Below are positions 1 through 8,158 of a stretch of 64,000 nucleotides of DNA, piece by piece (within the stretch, counting starts at the first letter, position 1; each line of letters opens with the position of its first letter). Position numbers and translations under genes: made by a program. Source of the DNA: VFKU01 sp964620045 (GTDB taxonomy: Bacteria > Hydrogenedentota > Hydrogenedentia > Hydrogenedentales > GCA-2746185); assembly GCA_964620045.1 (NCBI GenBank), contig CAZUJL010000024.1, positions 4,494 to 68,493 of the forward strand, written 5' to 3'. The notes beneath the pieces were generated by a model. That model had not been told where the DNA came from and did no database searches. It saw only the letters and a list, made by a program, of their open reading frames with translations.

Positions 1-211
1 CGAGTGTGCTGGGTGATTGGCTGAACAGGGGATAAGTCGCGGCATCGACCGTGTGCACGTAGATGTTGCGGTGGAATTCTGTGAGCCGGAACGGACGCTC
101 AAACGACACGAAATGGATTTCATGGCCGCGCTCGGCGAGCGCCTTGCCGAGTTCGGTCGCCATGATGCCGCTGCCACCGGCACTGGGGTGGCACGTGATG
201 CCGATTTTCAT
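1..211 (-). CDS. bshA: BshA, bacillithiol glycosyltransferase, N-terminal part (cut by window edge)
   Basis: Only the first 70 codons are present. They read MKIGITCHPSAGGSGIMATE and continue with HEIHFVSFERPFRL, the typical glycine-rich nucleotide-sugar-binding start of BshA, a GT4 family enzyme. BshA joins GlcNAc from UDP-GlcNAc to L-malate, the first step of bacillithiol synthesis. The start codon overlaps the stop of bshB1 as ATGA (208-211), so the two are translationally coupled. Family assignment rests on the N-terminal motif plus the bshB1 and bshC neighbours. The rest of the gene lies beyond base 1. Confidence 0.88.
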   Translation of the reverse strand, partial: MKIGITCHPSAGGSGIMATELGKALAERGHEIHFVSFERPFRLTEFHRNIYVHTVDAATYPLFSQSPSTL

Positions 212-924
212 GCGTCGATCTCCAGGCCGGGCAGGTAATCCAGCGCAAACGGGGCGGAAGCATACAGCGGCTCGCCGTAGGCCACGCCAACCCGATTACC
301 CCAATACGCCGCGCGGGTCGAAATAAATTCCCAGAACTCCGGGCTGGAGACGTAGGTCTGCGGGCCGGGATAGTTCGGGTTGTAGAGCTGCGACTTGAAA
401 TTCTGCAACGCGCGCAGCTTGCGCTCGATGAATTCCGAGATGTCCATCACGAACGCCGGCGGGTCGGTGCAGTCCTGATACGGGTGATAGAGGTAGATGT
501 GCGGCGCGCGGTATGCCTCTTCCTCGGTCTCGATGCTCGCGACGCCGGCAAAGAAGTTTGCGTCGCGCACGAGGTCGTGCGCGGCTTTGTGGTCGGGATG
601 CCGATCGACCGGGTGATGGTTCAGGATGATCTTCGGGCGCAGCGCGCGGATGAAGGGCACGAGACGGAGGCGCTGTTCCGGTGTGTTCGCAAGCCCACCG
701 TCGGGCAATTCGGCGTTGAAGCGTTCGCGCACCTGCAGGATGCGTGCGGCTTTATCCGCCTCGCGCAGACGTTCCTCGGCTGATCCGCGCGACGCGGCCT
801 CGCCTTGCGTCAGATCGAGGATGGCCGTCGTGAAACCTTGCGCCGCGAGCAGCAGCAGGGTTCCGCCGAGACCGAGGTCGGCGTCGTCCGGGTGTGCGCC
901 AATCGCCAACACGTCCACGCTCAT
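208..924 (-). CDS. bshB1: BshB1, bacillithiol biosynthesis deacetylase
   Basis: This 238-residue protein belongs to the PIG-L/LmbE zinc deacetylase family and removes the acetyl group from GlcNAc-malate, the second step of bacillithiol synthesis, in the cytoplasm. The zinc site is visible: AHPDDADLG at residues 10-18 (His11 and Asp14) and RHPDH at 108-112. Length matches BshB1 of other bacteria (about 235). It overlaps bshC upstream by ATGA (921-924) and bshA downstream by ATGA, so all three bsh genes form one coupled operon. The acidic residue after HPDD sits one place later than in the common AHPDDxE form; I take this as family variation. Confidence 0.93.
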   Translation of the reverse strand: MSVDVLAIGAHPDDADLGLGGTLLLLAAQGFTTAILDLTQGEAASRGSAEERLREADKAARILQVRERFNAELPDGGLANTPEQRLRLVPFIRALRPKIILNHHPVDRHPDHKAAHDLVRDANFFAGVASIETEEEAYRAPHIYLYHPYQDCTDPPAFVMDISEFIERKLRALQNFKSQLYNPNYPGPQTYVSSPEFWEFISTRAAYWGNRVGVAYGEPLYASAPFALDYLPGLEIDA

Positions 925-2471
925 AGTTCAATCTCCTGCACGTCGTTGGCTTCGGGATTGATCTCATTCATCAGGCGACCGATGAGGCCGGGGCCGTGTT
1001 CGAACAGGTACGAGAACACGGTGAAGGTGCGTTCCTGCGGTTTGCGGTGCGGCACGAGGCTGTTCGCGAGGCGCTGCACCTGCTGGCGCGCGGTCGTGTG
1101 CTTGGTTTCATCGGCCATGAGCAGTGCGCGTTCGATGCGCGTGAAACCACGATCGAGCTCGGCTTGCAACGCCGGCAGCATTTGCGCGGCGGTGGCGGCT
1201 GTGGATTCGAGTGCTTTGGTGAGCGCGTCGAGTTCCGCGCGCACTGTTTTTTGCGACTGTTGCACGCGGCCCAGCATCGGGTGCGCGCCGGCGCGTTGCA
1301 TGGCGAGCGTGACGGCGTCTTCCTCGGACTGCGCGAGTTCGGCGAGGGTGAGACCGAGTTTTGTGCGGATTTTGTTCAGCTTGATCGTCGTTAACAAGGC
1401 CTGCGCGCGCGGGTATACGACGGGCATTGGCAATCCGTAGCGCTCGAACAGCGGCTTGAGCTGGCCCCAGTACGCCAGTTCGCCCGGACCCGCGACATAG
1501 GCGCGCGTGGGGAGGAGGCGTTGTTGCACGATGCAGCGAAGCGCGACGTTGGCCGTGAAACGGGCGGGTTCGGCGTCGAGGATCGAACGCAGATCGTCGG
1601 CGGTGAACTTTTTGTCGGCCTCGGGCAGGAAGAAGACGTTGTTTTCCCACACCACCTTGCGGCGGCGACCGTCGACTTCCAGGAAGAAGGAGCATTCGTC
1701 TTCGGATTTGATCACCTGCGGTTCGAAGCCGATCTCGCGCAGGCCGTTGCCGCCTTCGTTGACGATGCGCGTGGTGTCCAGCGGCTCTTCGATCTCGCGG
1801 CGGAAGATGTCGGCCGCGATGCGGCGCGCGGCGGGGAGCTCGGGGGTGAACAGGACCAGCGGCGTGTCTTTGAACAGGCGCCCCATGAGGCGCGCGTACC
1901 AATCCGAGAGGGAAGACGCTTCGTTCAGCGTGTCGTGCAGCAGTTGCAGGATAGCGGCGGCATCTTCCGAACCGTTCGCGTCCGCCGCGAGGGTCTCGCT
2001 CATCGCGTGCAGCGCGGGCTCAATCGGCACGCGGAACATACATCGGCCGGCCACATCAACCGTCGGCGCATAGCGTAGCGTCTCGACTGTGTGGCGGCGC
2101 GAGAGGTAGTGCGTGGCGCAGGCCTCGTCGAAGTCGTGGTCATCCGCGCCGACCCAGAAGATCGGCAGCGCGGGAACGCCGGTGCGCTCGGCATGCAGCT
2201 TCGCCAATTTCACCGTGCTGATGGCTTTGTAGATCGTGTAGAGCGGCCCCGTGAACAGGCCGGGCTGTTGGCCCGTCACCAGAACGGGGGTATTGCCGGC
2301 GACTTCGCGCGCGAGGCCGCGATCCGCGTTGTACTTGCGGACGTCGTCGGCAAGACCAGCGGGCCAATCGTTCTTCGCGGCGGGTTTGTTCCACAAATCT
2401 TTCGGCGCTTGCGCGAAACAGCCGAGCAGGTCGGCGGCGCCGTTGCGATACTCCGTCAGAAAATCACGCAT
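921..2471 (-). CDS. bshC: BshC, putative cysteine ligase of bacillithiol synthesis
   Basis: The 516-residue protein matches BshC, which adds cysteine to glucosaminyl-malate to finish bacillithiol. Recognisable stretches are VLVTGQQPGLFTGPLYTIYK near residue 70, the WVGADDHDFDE motif near residue 110, and VYPRAQALL with a following long coiled-coil helix region (about 370-480). Usual length is around 530-540, so this is full length. It lies 2 bases after the stop of the methyltransferase gene and overlaps bshB1 by four bases. Having all three bsh genes in one operon is unusual compared with Bacillus, where they are split among loci. Confidence 0.93.
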   Translation of the reverse strand: MRDFLTEYRNGAADLLGCFAQAPKDLWNKPAAKNDWPAGLADDVRKYNADRGLAREVAGNTPVLVTGQQPGLFTGPLYTIYKAISTVKLAKLHAERTGVPALPIFWVGADDHDFDEACATHYLSRRHTVETLRYAPTVDVAGRCMFRVPIEPALHAMSETLAADANGSEDAAAILQLLHDTLNEASSLSDWYARLMGRLFKDTPLVLFTPELPAARRIAADIFRREIEEPLDTTRIVNEGGNGLREIGFEPQVIKSEDECSFFLEVDGRRRKVVWENNVFFLPEADKKFTADDLRSILDAEPARFTANVALRCIVQQRLLPTRAYVAGPGELAYWGQLKPLFERYGLPMPVVYPRAQALLTTIKLNKIRTKLGLTLAELAQSEEDAVTLAMQRAGAHPMLGRVQQSQKTVRAELDALTKALESTAATAAQMLPALQAELDRGFTRIERALLMADETKHTTARQQVQRLANSLVPHRKPQERTFTVFSYLFEHGPGLIGRLMNEINPEANDVQEIEL

Positions 2472-2473
2472 GC

Positions 2474-3235
2474 TCAGGCAGAACTCCCCACGGCGATCAT
2501 GCGCGGTTGATCCGGCGCGAAGCGCGCGCCGCAGTAGTCGCCAAACAGTCGATCGACCTGCAGGCCGCCGTCGGCAAGCAGTTGCGTGAATTCGTCGCAG
2601 GTATAAAGCTGCACGGACTCGACGGCGTCCTTGAATTGCTGACCGTCTTTCGTGACCAGCGTGGCTTTGTTCACGCGGTGCGTGCCGTGATCGATCCAGC
2701 GGTGTTCGATGATATCGAAGCCGTGTACTTCGCGGCGCGAGTCTTCTTCAATATGCTGTTCGGTCCATGCGCGGTTCAGGTAATCGATGAAAAACCGGCC
2801 GCCGGGTTTCAGGATGCGCGCGATGCCGCGAATGACGTTCAGGTTGCCCTCGCGCGTGGGGAAATAGCCAAAGCTTGTAAAGTAATTCATCACGACATCA
2901 AACACGCGCTTGAAGGGTTGTGTGCCCATGTCGGCGCGGACGAGCTGCGCGCGATCGCCCACGAGTTCCTCGGCCATGTCGAGCAGGTGCGGGGAGAGGT
3001 CCATGCCGACGACGTTCGGCGTTACGTTCAGCAGGTGCGCCATGTGGCGACCGGAACCGCAGCAGAGGTCGAGCACGCGGTCGTCCGCGGTGAGTCTGGT
3101 CTGCGCGATGGAGAACAGCGACTCCGCGCGGGCGGACTCGACCGTGCGGTGCGCGTAAATGATCGGATAAAGCGTGTCGAAGGACTGACGATACCAGTCG
3201 TGGGCTATTGGGGCTCGGCGGGACATCCGGCTCAT
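2474..3235 (-). CDS. Class I SAM-dependent methyltransferase heading the bsh operon
   Basis: This 253-residue protein has a class I methyltransferase fold. Motif I, VLDLCCGSGRH, is at about residues 54-64, the acidic post-II residue is in VVGMDLSPHLL, and ILKPGGRFFIDY is the strand-5 motif near 140-152. The C-terminal DYCGARFAPDQPRMIAVG is typical of small-molecule methyltransferases. The two-base gap to bshC means it is the first gene of the bsh operon. Chlorobi make N-methyl-bacillithiol with a SAM methyltransferase (NmbA), so a role in methylating bacillithiol is an inference from position. A second ATG at 3226 is a possible alternative start. The enzyme family is sure, the substrate is not. 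Confidence 0.8.
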   Translation of the reverse strand: MSRMSRRAPIAHDWYRQSFDTLYPIIYAHRTVESARAESLFSIAQTRLTADDRVLDLCCGSGRHMAHLLNVTPNVVGMDLSPHLLDMAEELVGDRAQLVRADMGTQPFKRVFDVVMNYFTSFGYFPTREGNLNVIRGIARILKPGGRFFIDYLNRAWTEQHIEEDSRREVHGFDIIEHRWIDHGTHRVNKATLVTKDGQQFKDAVESVQLYTCDEFTQLLADGGLQVDRLFGDYCGARFAPDQPRMIAVGSSA

Positions 3236-3259
3236 TGTAGAGACGGCGGTGCGGGGTGC

Positions 3260-4744
3260 TCAACCACGCGCGGCCGGGCCGCCGACCACGTGCACCCGCA
3301 GCATGTTTGTGCGTGTCTGCGCGCCCAGCGGGATGCCGGCGGCGATGACGACCAGGTCGCCGCGCTTGACCAGTTTGCGCTCGAGCAGCAGCGCGTCCAG
3401 CCCGGCGAAGAGTTCGTCGGCCGAGCGGAAGGCCACCGCGCGCGCGGAATCGACGCCCCAAATGACGGCGCAGCGGCGCTGGATGCCGTCGGTGAGCGCG
3501 AGGGCGGAGACCGGTGCGTTCGGGCGGTAGCGCGCGACGAGCGCGGCGGCACGGCCGGATTCGGTGAGCACGACGATGCGCGTGGCGCCCAGGGCGTTCG
3601 CGACGCGGACCGTGGACTGGCACACGCCGTCGGCAATGCCGAGTTCGCCGGTGCGGATGCTGGATTCACGCATGCGCACGATGCGGGCATGCGGCGCTTC
3701 GCGGTAGAGGGCTTCGTCGGCCTTGCGCGCGACATCGGCCATCACGTGCACGGCCTCGACGGGATACTGGCCCGAGGCGGTCTCGCCGGACAGCATGACA
3801 GCGTCGGTGCCGTCGTAAATCGCGTTGGCGACGTCGGCCACTTCGGCGCGCGTCGGGCGCGGATGAGCGGTCATGGATTCGAGCATCTGCGTGGCCGTGA
3901 TCACGGGGACACCGGCGTCGTTGCACAGGCCGATGATGCGCTTCTGCAGTTGCGGCAGCTCGTCCATCGGCAGTTCGACGCCCAGATCGCCGCGGGCGAG
4001 CATGATCGCGTCGCTGACTTTCAGAATTTCGTCGAAGCAATCGATGGCTTCGGGCTTCTCGATTTTCGAGACCACGGCCGGACCGCCGCCAAGTTTTTCG
4101 ATGCGGCGCTTGAGGTCGACGACTTCCTCCGCCTTGCGCACGAAGGAGAGCGCGACGAAATCCGCGCCGAGTTCGACCGCGAACTTCAGATCGGCTTCGT
4201 CCTTTTTGGAAAGCGCAGGCGCGCTGACGTTCACGCGCGGCAAGTTAATGCCCTTGTGCTCGCCCAGCATGCCGCCGTGGACGACGGTGCAGTAGACGTC
4301 CTGCCCTTCGACGCGCACGACTTTCAGTTCCATGAGGCCGTCCGACAGGAAAATCGTGGAGCCGGCCTTTACGTCGTACGGAAAATTCTCGTAGGTGGTG
4401 GAGACACCGTGTTCGGTGCCGATGATGTCACGCGTGGTGATGATGAAAGGCGCGTGATCGGCGAGGCGTACCGGGTGGTGATCGACGAGTTTGCCCGTGC
4501 GGATTTTCGGGCCCTGCAGGTCGACGAGGATGCCGATGGTGGCGCCGGCTTCCGCGGCCGCCTTGCGGACGTACTCCGCGCGACGACGGTGGTCAGCGTG
4601 GGTGCCGTGCGAGGCGTTCAGCCGTGCGACGTTCATTCCCGCCGCGACAAGTTGGCGGACAATCTCCAGCGTGTCCGACGCAGGGCCGATCGTGCAGACG
4701 ATTTTCGTGCGGCGGCCGGTGTTGGGCGTGGATGCGTTGGTCAT
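3260..4744 (-). CDS. pyk: Pyruvate kinase
   Basis: The 494-residue protein transfers phosphate from phosphoenolpyruvate to ADP, the last step of glycolysis. Motifs are RRTKIVCTIGPAS near the N terminus, MNVARLNASHG, DLQGPKIRTG, the signature VVSKIEKPEAIDCFDEI with the catalytic lysine, and MLARGDLGVELP. A C-terminal regulatory domain follows (SESGRAAALVARYRP). I chose the ATG at 4744 because the homology begins there and it overlaps the stop of the aspartate kinase gene as ATGA (4741-4744); the frame stays open upstream but inside that gene. Length is normal for bacterial pyruvate kinases (about 470-500). Confidence 0.95.
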   Translation of the reverse strand: MTNASTPNTGRRTKIVCTIGPASDTLEIVRQLVAAGMNVARLNASHGTHADHRRRAEYVRKAAAEAGATIGILVDLQGPKIRTGKLVDHHPVRLADHAPFIITTRDIIGTEHGVSTTYENFPYDVKAGSTIFLSDGLMELKVVRVEGQDVYCTVVHGGMLGEHKGINLPRVNVSAPALSKKDEADLKFAVELGADFVALSFVRKAEEVVDLKRRIEKLGGGPAVVSKIEKPEAIDCFDEILKVSDAIMLARGDLGVELPMDELPQLQKRIIGLCNDAGVPVITATQMLESMTAHPRPTRAEVADVANAIYDGTDAVMLSGETASGQYPVEAVHVMADVARKADEALYREAPHARIVRMRESSIRTGELGIADGVCQSTVRVANALGATRIVVLTESGRAAALVARYRPNAPVSALALTDGIQRRCAVIWGVDSARAVAFRSADELFAGLDALLLERKLVKRGDLVVIAAGIPLGAQTRTNMLRVHVVGGPAARG

Positions 4745-6051
4745 TTCCAGCTTTCGAACGCGGAGTAGATGGCCTGCACGGCGCGGTCCATATCGTCCTC
4801 GTTCACGCCGATGATGATATTCGTTTCCGACGCGCCCTGATCGATGACGCGCAGGTTCACGCGCGCCTGCGCGAGCGCGTTCGTAAGCCGTGCGGCGACG
4901 CCGATGTGGTGACTCATGCCTTCGCCCACGGTGGCGATCAGCGCGATGCCGGGCGTGAGCCACACGCGGTCGGGCTGACACACGCGATCGATGCCGGTGA
5001 CGATGGAGAGGCCATGCTGCTTGAGCTCCTCGTCGCGAATGATCAAGGAGATCGAATCGATGCTGGTCGGCATGTGCTCAAAGCTGATGCGGTGCTCTTC
5101 GAGTACCGACAACGCGCGGCGCGTGAAGCCGACTTCGCGGTTCATCATCGTTTTTTCGATGTTGATCATCGTAAAGCCGCGCTTGGCCGCAATGCCGATG
5201 ACGGGCTGCTGCGGCAGGCGCTCGGGCAGAATCTTCGTGCCCGGATCGTCCGGCTGCATCGTGTTGCGGATGTTCATCGCGATGCCGGCCTTCTGCACGG
5301 GGAAGATGGCTTCGTCGTGAATGACCGACGCGCCCATGTAGGCCAGCTCGCGCAGCTCGGCGTAGGTGATCTCGTCGATGCGGCGCGCGTTCGGCACCGT
5401 GCGCGGGTCCGTCATGCGGATGCCGCTGACGTCGGTCCAGTTCTCATACAGGTCGCTGTTCGTCGCGCGCGCGACGATGGAGCCGGTGATGTCGCTGCCG
5501 CCGCGGCTGAAGGTCTTGATGCGGCCATCGGGGTCGGTGCCGTAGAAACCCGGAACCACGAAGCGGCCGTCGCCCTTCAGCGCGAGCCCGAGCAAATCAT
5601 AAGTCTTCTCGTCGAGCCGGCCTTCGTAGTCGAAGCAGATGAGGCCGGCGGGATCGACAAACTTCGCGCCGAGCAACGGCGCGATGATGCGGCCGTTCAG
5701 GTATTCGCCGCGCGACGCGAGGAAGTCGGGCGATTCGTATTTCTTTGCCTCGCGCGCGATGGCGTTGATCTCGGCCTCGATGTCGATCGTGACGCCGAGA
5801 TCCTTGGCGAGTTGGTAGAAGCGCTGCGTGATGATCGCGATCGGCTGGCCGGGATCGAGGTCGTTTTTCAGCGCCGCGTGCCACGTGAGCAGCAGGTCGG
5901 TGATTTTCTTGTCGTCGGCCGAGCGTTTGCCCGGCGCCGACGGCACGACATACTTGCGGCGCGGATCTTTTTCGATAATGGCCGCGGCGGCGCGGACCAT
6001 TTTGGCGTCGGCGAGCGAGGTGCCGCCGAACTTGGACGTGATGAAACCCAT
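4741..6051 (-). CDS. lysC: Aspartate kinase
   Basis: The 436-residue enzyme phosphorylates aspartate, the committed step to lysine, threonine, methionine and diaminopimelate. KFGGTS (residues 7-12) is the ATP/lysine signature, and SRGGSDITGSIVARA carries the substrate-binding serine and aspartate. Two C-terminal ACT domains follow (about 300-365 with GFTMINIEKTMMN, and 370-436 with VGEGMSHHIGVAARL), which normally give feedback inhibition by lysine or threonine. It is monofunctional, with no homoserine dehydrogenase domain. The stop overlaps the pyruvate kinase start, an uncommon pairing that would tie a branch point for oxaloacetate-derived amino acids to glycolytic output. Confidence 0.95.
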   Translation of the reverse strand: MGFITSKFGGTSLADAKMVRAAAAIIEKDPRRKYVVPSAPGKRSADDKKITDLLLTWHAALKNDLDPGQPIAIITQRFYQLAKDLGVTIDIEAEINAIAREAKKYESPDFLASRGEYLNGRIIAPLLGAKFVDPAGLICFDYEGRLDEKTYDLLGLALKGDGRFVVPGFYGTDPDGRIKTFSRGGSDITGSIVARATNSDLYENWTDVSGIRMTDPRTVPNARRIDEITYAELRELAYMGASVIHDEAIFPVQKAGIAMNIRNTMQPDDPGTKILPERLPQQPVIGIAAKRGFTMINIEKTMMNREVGFTRRALSVLEEHRISFEHMPTSIDSISLIIRDEELKQHGLSIVTGIDRVCQPDRVWLTPGIALIATVGEGMSHHIGVAARLTNALAQARVNLRVIDQGASETNIIIGVNEDDMDRAVQAIYSAFESWK

Positions 6052-6196
6052 TTGCAGTGGAAATCCCCGGTTTTATGGGCCGCATGGTACGCGGAGCGGG
6101 GGGCGGGGGGCAAGGAGTGAGGGGGGAAGGGCCGATAACGATTACGATGACGCGCACGCGCACGAATGTGCACGTGCGGCATGCGCGGACGTAGCG

Positions 6197-8158
6197 TTAC
6201 GGCAGGATGCGCTGGACGATGCGGGATACGTCGTTAAAGGTGACGAAGAGTAACAGGCCGATGATGAGCACAAAGCCGACCTGCTGGGTCGCCTCCATGA
6301 CGCGTGTGCTGACCGGGCGGCGGCGGACGGCTTCGATGAGCAGGAAGACCAACTGGCCACCGTCGAGCACGGGGAGGGGGAGCAGGTTAAAGATGGCGAG
6401 GTTCACGCTGATCATCGCGGTGATGTCGATGAGGTACATGAAGCCGATTTTGGAGGCTGTCGTGACGATGTCGCCGATCATCACCGGGCCGCCGAGCAGC
6501 TTCGGGCTCAGGCCGCCGGTGAGGAGCTGATGCAGCACGGAGTAAATCCGCGCGCTCTGGCGCCACGCTTCCTTGAACGCGTAGGGGACAATGTTCGCCG
6601 GTTCTTCGCGGCGGATGACGGTCTTCATGCCGAAGCCGACGCCGATCTGCTGAATGCCGGCGACGGTGATCTCGGCTTTTACCGTTTCGGATTTCTGGCC
6701 GAGGCCGAGCAGGATCGCGGGGCGTTCGACCACGATCGGCAGGGTGTCGCCGATGCGCGTGTCTTCGAGTTCCTGCAGGCGCGCGACAGTCGCCGGCGCG
6801 CCGTCAATCTGGACGATGACGTCCTTGCGCTGCAGGCCGGTCTTCTCCGCCAACTCCGGCGCGATCGCGGCGATGGTGGGCTTCGACTGCGGGTCGATGC
6901 CCGTGATCGCGCGGACGGCGTCCGTGGCGCTGAGGTTTACCGTCCACGTATTGCCCTTGCCGAACGTCTTGGGGCGTTCGACGGTAAGCGCGACATTTTC
7001 CGTGGCGTTATTTTTTAGCAGGTGGCGCAGCGTGGTGCCGAGGTCGGTCGAGCCGTTCGCCGTCACGATGCGATCGCCGGTCTGCAGGCCCATCGCCTTG
7101 AGGATTTCGGGATTTTCTTCAAGCACGGCGAGCGGCTCGCCGTCGGGCAGCAGCATCGACACGCTGAGCGGCGGATCGAACGCGATGTCCTTGAACGCGC
7201 CCTCGCGACGGGTCTGAATCGTCAGTTTTACCTGCTCGCCGTTGCGATCCACGGTAAGCGGCAGGACGGTATCCGGCGGCAGGTCGCGCACCATGCCGGC
7301 GAAGGTTTGCTGGTCGGTCTGTGTGCCGTTGGCCTCGATAATCAGGTCACCGGGCTTGATGCCGCCGAGCTGCGCGGGAGATTCCGGAAACACCTGCCGC
7401 ACGAGCGCGGGGGTGTACGGCGAGATGCCGAATCGACGCGCGTCCTTGAACTCGCCAAACACCTGCGGGGTGATGGGGGAGATGTAGCGCGCTGAGGTGC
7501 CGTCCGCCTGTGGGCGATCGATTTCGACGATGGCCTGATCCCCGCCGCTGAGGATGGCGGCCACCATGATGTCTTCAAACAACTTCACAGGTTCGCCGTT
7601 GATCGACACGATGCGATCGCCCGTGTGCCAGCCGGTTGCGTCCGGCGTGCTCTTGAAGTCGGTCTGCTGGCCGGCTTCGGCGAGGAACATCGGCGCCTTG
7701 CTTGCCGGCGAATCCTTCTCGACATCACCGACGCGCGTTTCGATCTCTGCCTGCGGCACTTCGCGGCCGTAGCCCGCCATGAAACCGTAGATGCACAACG
7801 CGAGCACGAGGTTCATCGCGGGACCGGCAATGAGCACGAAGGCGCGCTGCCACACTGGCTTTTTGTTGAACCAGCGATCGGGCGGCACATGGCCGTAGGT
7901 TTTTTCGCGTTCGTCGTCGGAGAGCGGCTGATCTTCCTGGCCCGCCATCTTCACGTAGCCGCCGATCGGCAGCAGGCCGATGCAGTAATCCGTCTCGCCG
8001 TAGCGGAAGCCGAAGAGGCGCGGCGGCATGCCGAGGCTGAAGCGATCGACGTAAATGCCGCAGAGTTTGGCGGCGACGAAATGGCCAAGCTCGTGCACAA
8101 ACACGAGCACGCCGAGCACGGCGAGGAACACAAGAATGTCGAGCGGACCAAAACCCAT
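6197..8158 (-). CDS. rseP: RseP-type site-2 zinc metalloprotease with extra PDZ modules
   Basis: This is an M50B intramembrane protease that cuts transmembrane anti-sigma factors or signal peptides. HELGHF at residues 22-27 gives the two zinc histidines and catalytic glutamate, and NLLPLPVLDGGQ at 591-602 gives the third zinc ligand, Asp599. Membrane segments are near 5-30, 104-128, 575-600 and 625-642. At 653 residues it is about 200 longer than E. coli RseP (450). The extra length is in the periplasmic part, where I see four PDZ-like units: about 145-225 (GDRIVSINGEPV), 248-318 (GGIKPGDLIIEANG), 340-397 (GLQTGDRIVTANGS) and 418-480 (GLQRKDVIVQIDGAP). Its start overlaps the dxr stop by one base (TGATG). 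Confidence 0.92.
   Translation of the reverse strand: MGFGPLDILVFLAVLGVLVFVHELGHFVAAKLCGIYVDRFSLGMPPRLFGFRYGETDYCIGLLPIGGYVKMAGQEDQPLSDDEREKTYGHVPPDRWFNKKPVWQRAFVLIAGPAMNLVLALCIYGFMAGYGREVPQAEIETRVGDVEKDSPASKAPMFLAEAGQQTDFKSTPDATGWHTGDRIVSINGEPVKLFEDIMVAAILSGGDQAIVEIDRPQADGTSARYISPITPQVFGEFKDARRFGISPYTPALVRQVFPESPAQLGGIKPGDLIIEANGTQTDQQTFAGMVRDLPPDTVLPLTVDRNGEQVKLTIQTRREGAFKDIAFDPPLSVSMLLPDGEPLAVLEENPEILKAMGLQTGDRIVTANGSTDLGTTLRHLLKNNATENVALTVERPKTFGKGNTWTVNLSATDAVRAITGIDPQSKPTIAAIAPELAEKTGLQRKDVIVQIDGAPATVARLQELEDTRIGDTLPIVVERPAILLGLGQKSETVKAEITVAGIQQIGVGFGMKTVIRREEPANIVPYAFKEAWRQSARIYSVLHQLLTGGLSPKLLGGPVMIGDIVTTASKIGFMYLIDITAMISVNLAIFNLLPLPVLDGGQLVFLLIEAVRRRPVSTRVMEATQQVGFVLIIGLLLFVTFNDVSRIVQRILP

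Noticed and set aside
2507..4768. A 753-codon open frame on the plus strand across the methyltransferase and pyruvate kinase genes
   Set aside because: It lies antisense to two clear enzymes, has an arginine/histidine/aspartate-rich composition typical of GC-rich shadow frames, and shows no domain.
6052..6196. Possible small RNA or tRNA between rseP and aspartate kinase
   Set aside because: The CGCACG/CGTGCG-like words are short and irregular; no cloverleaf or strong hairpin could be drawn.
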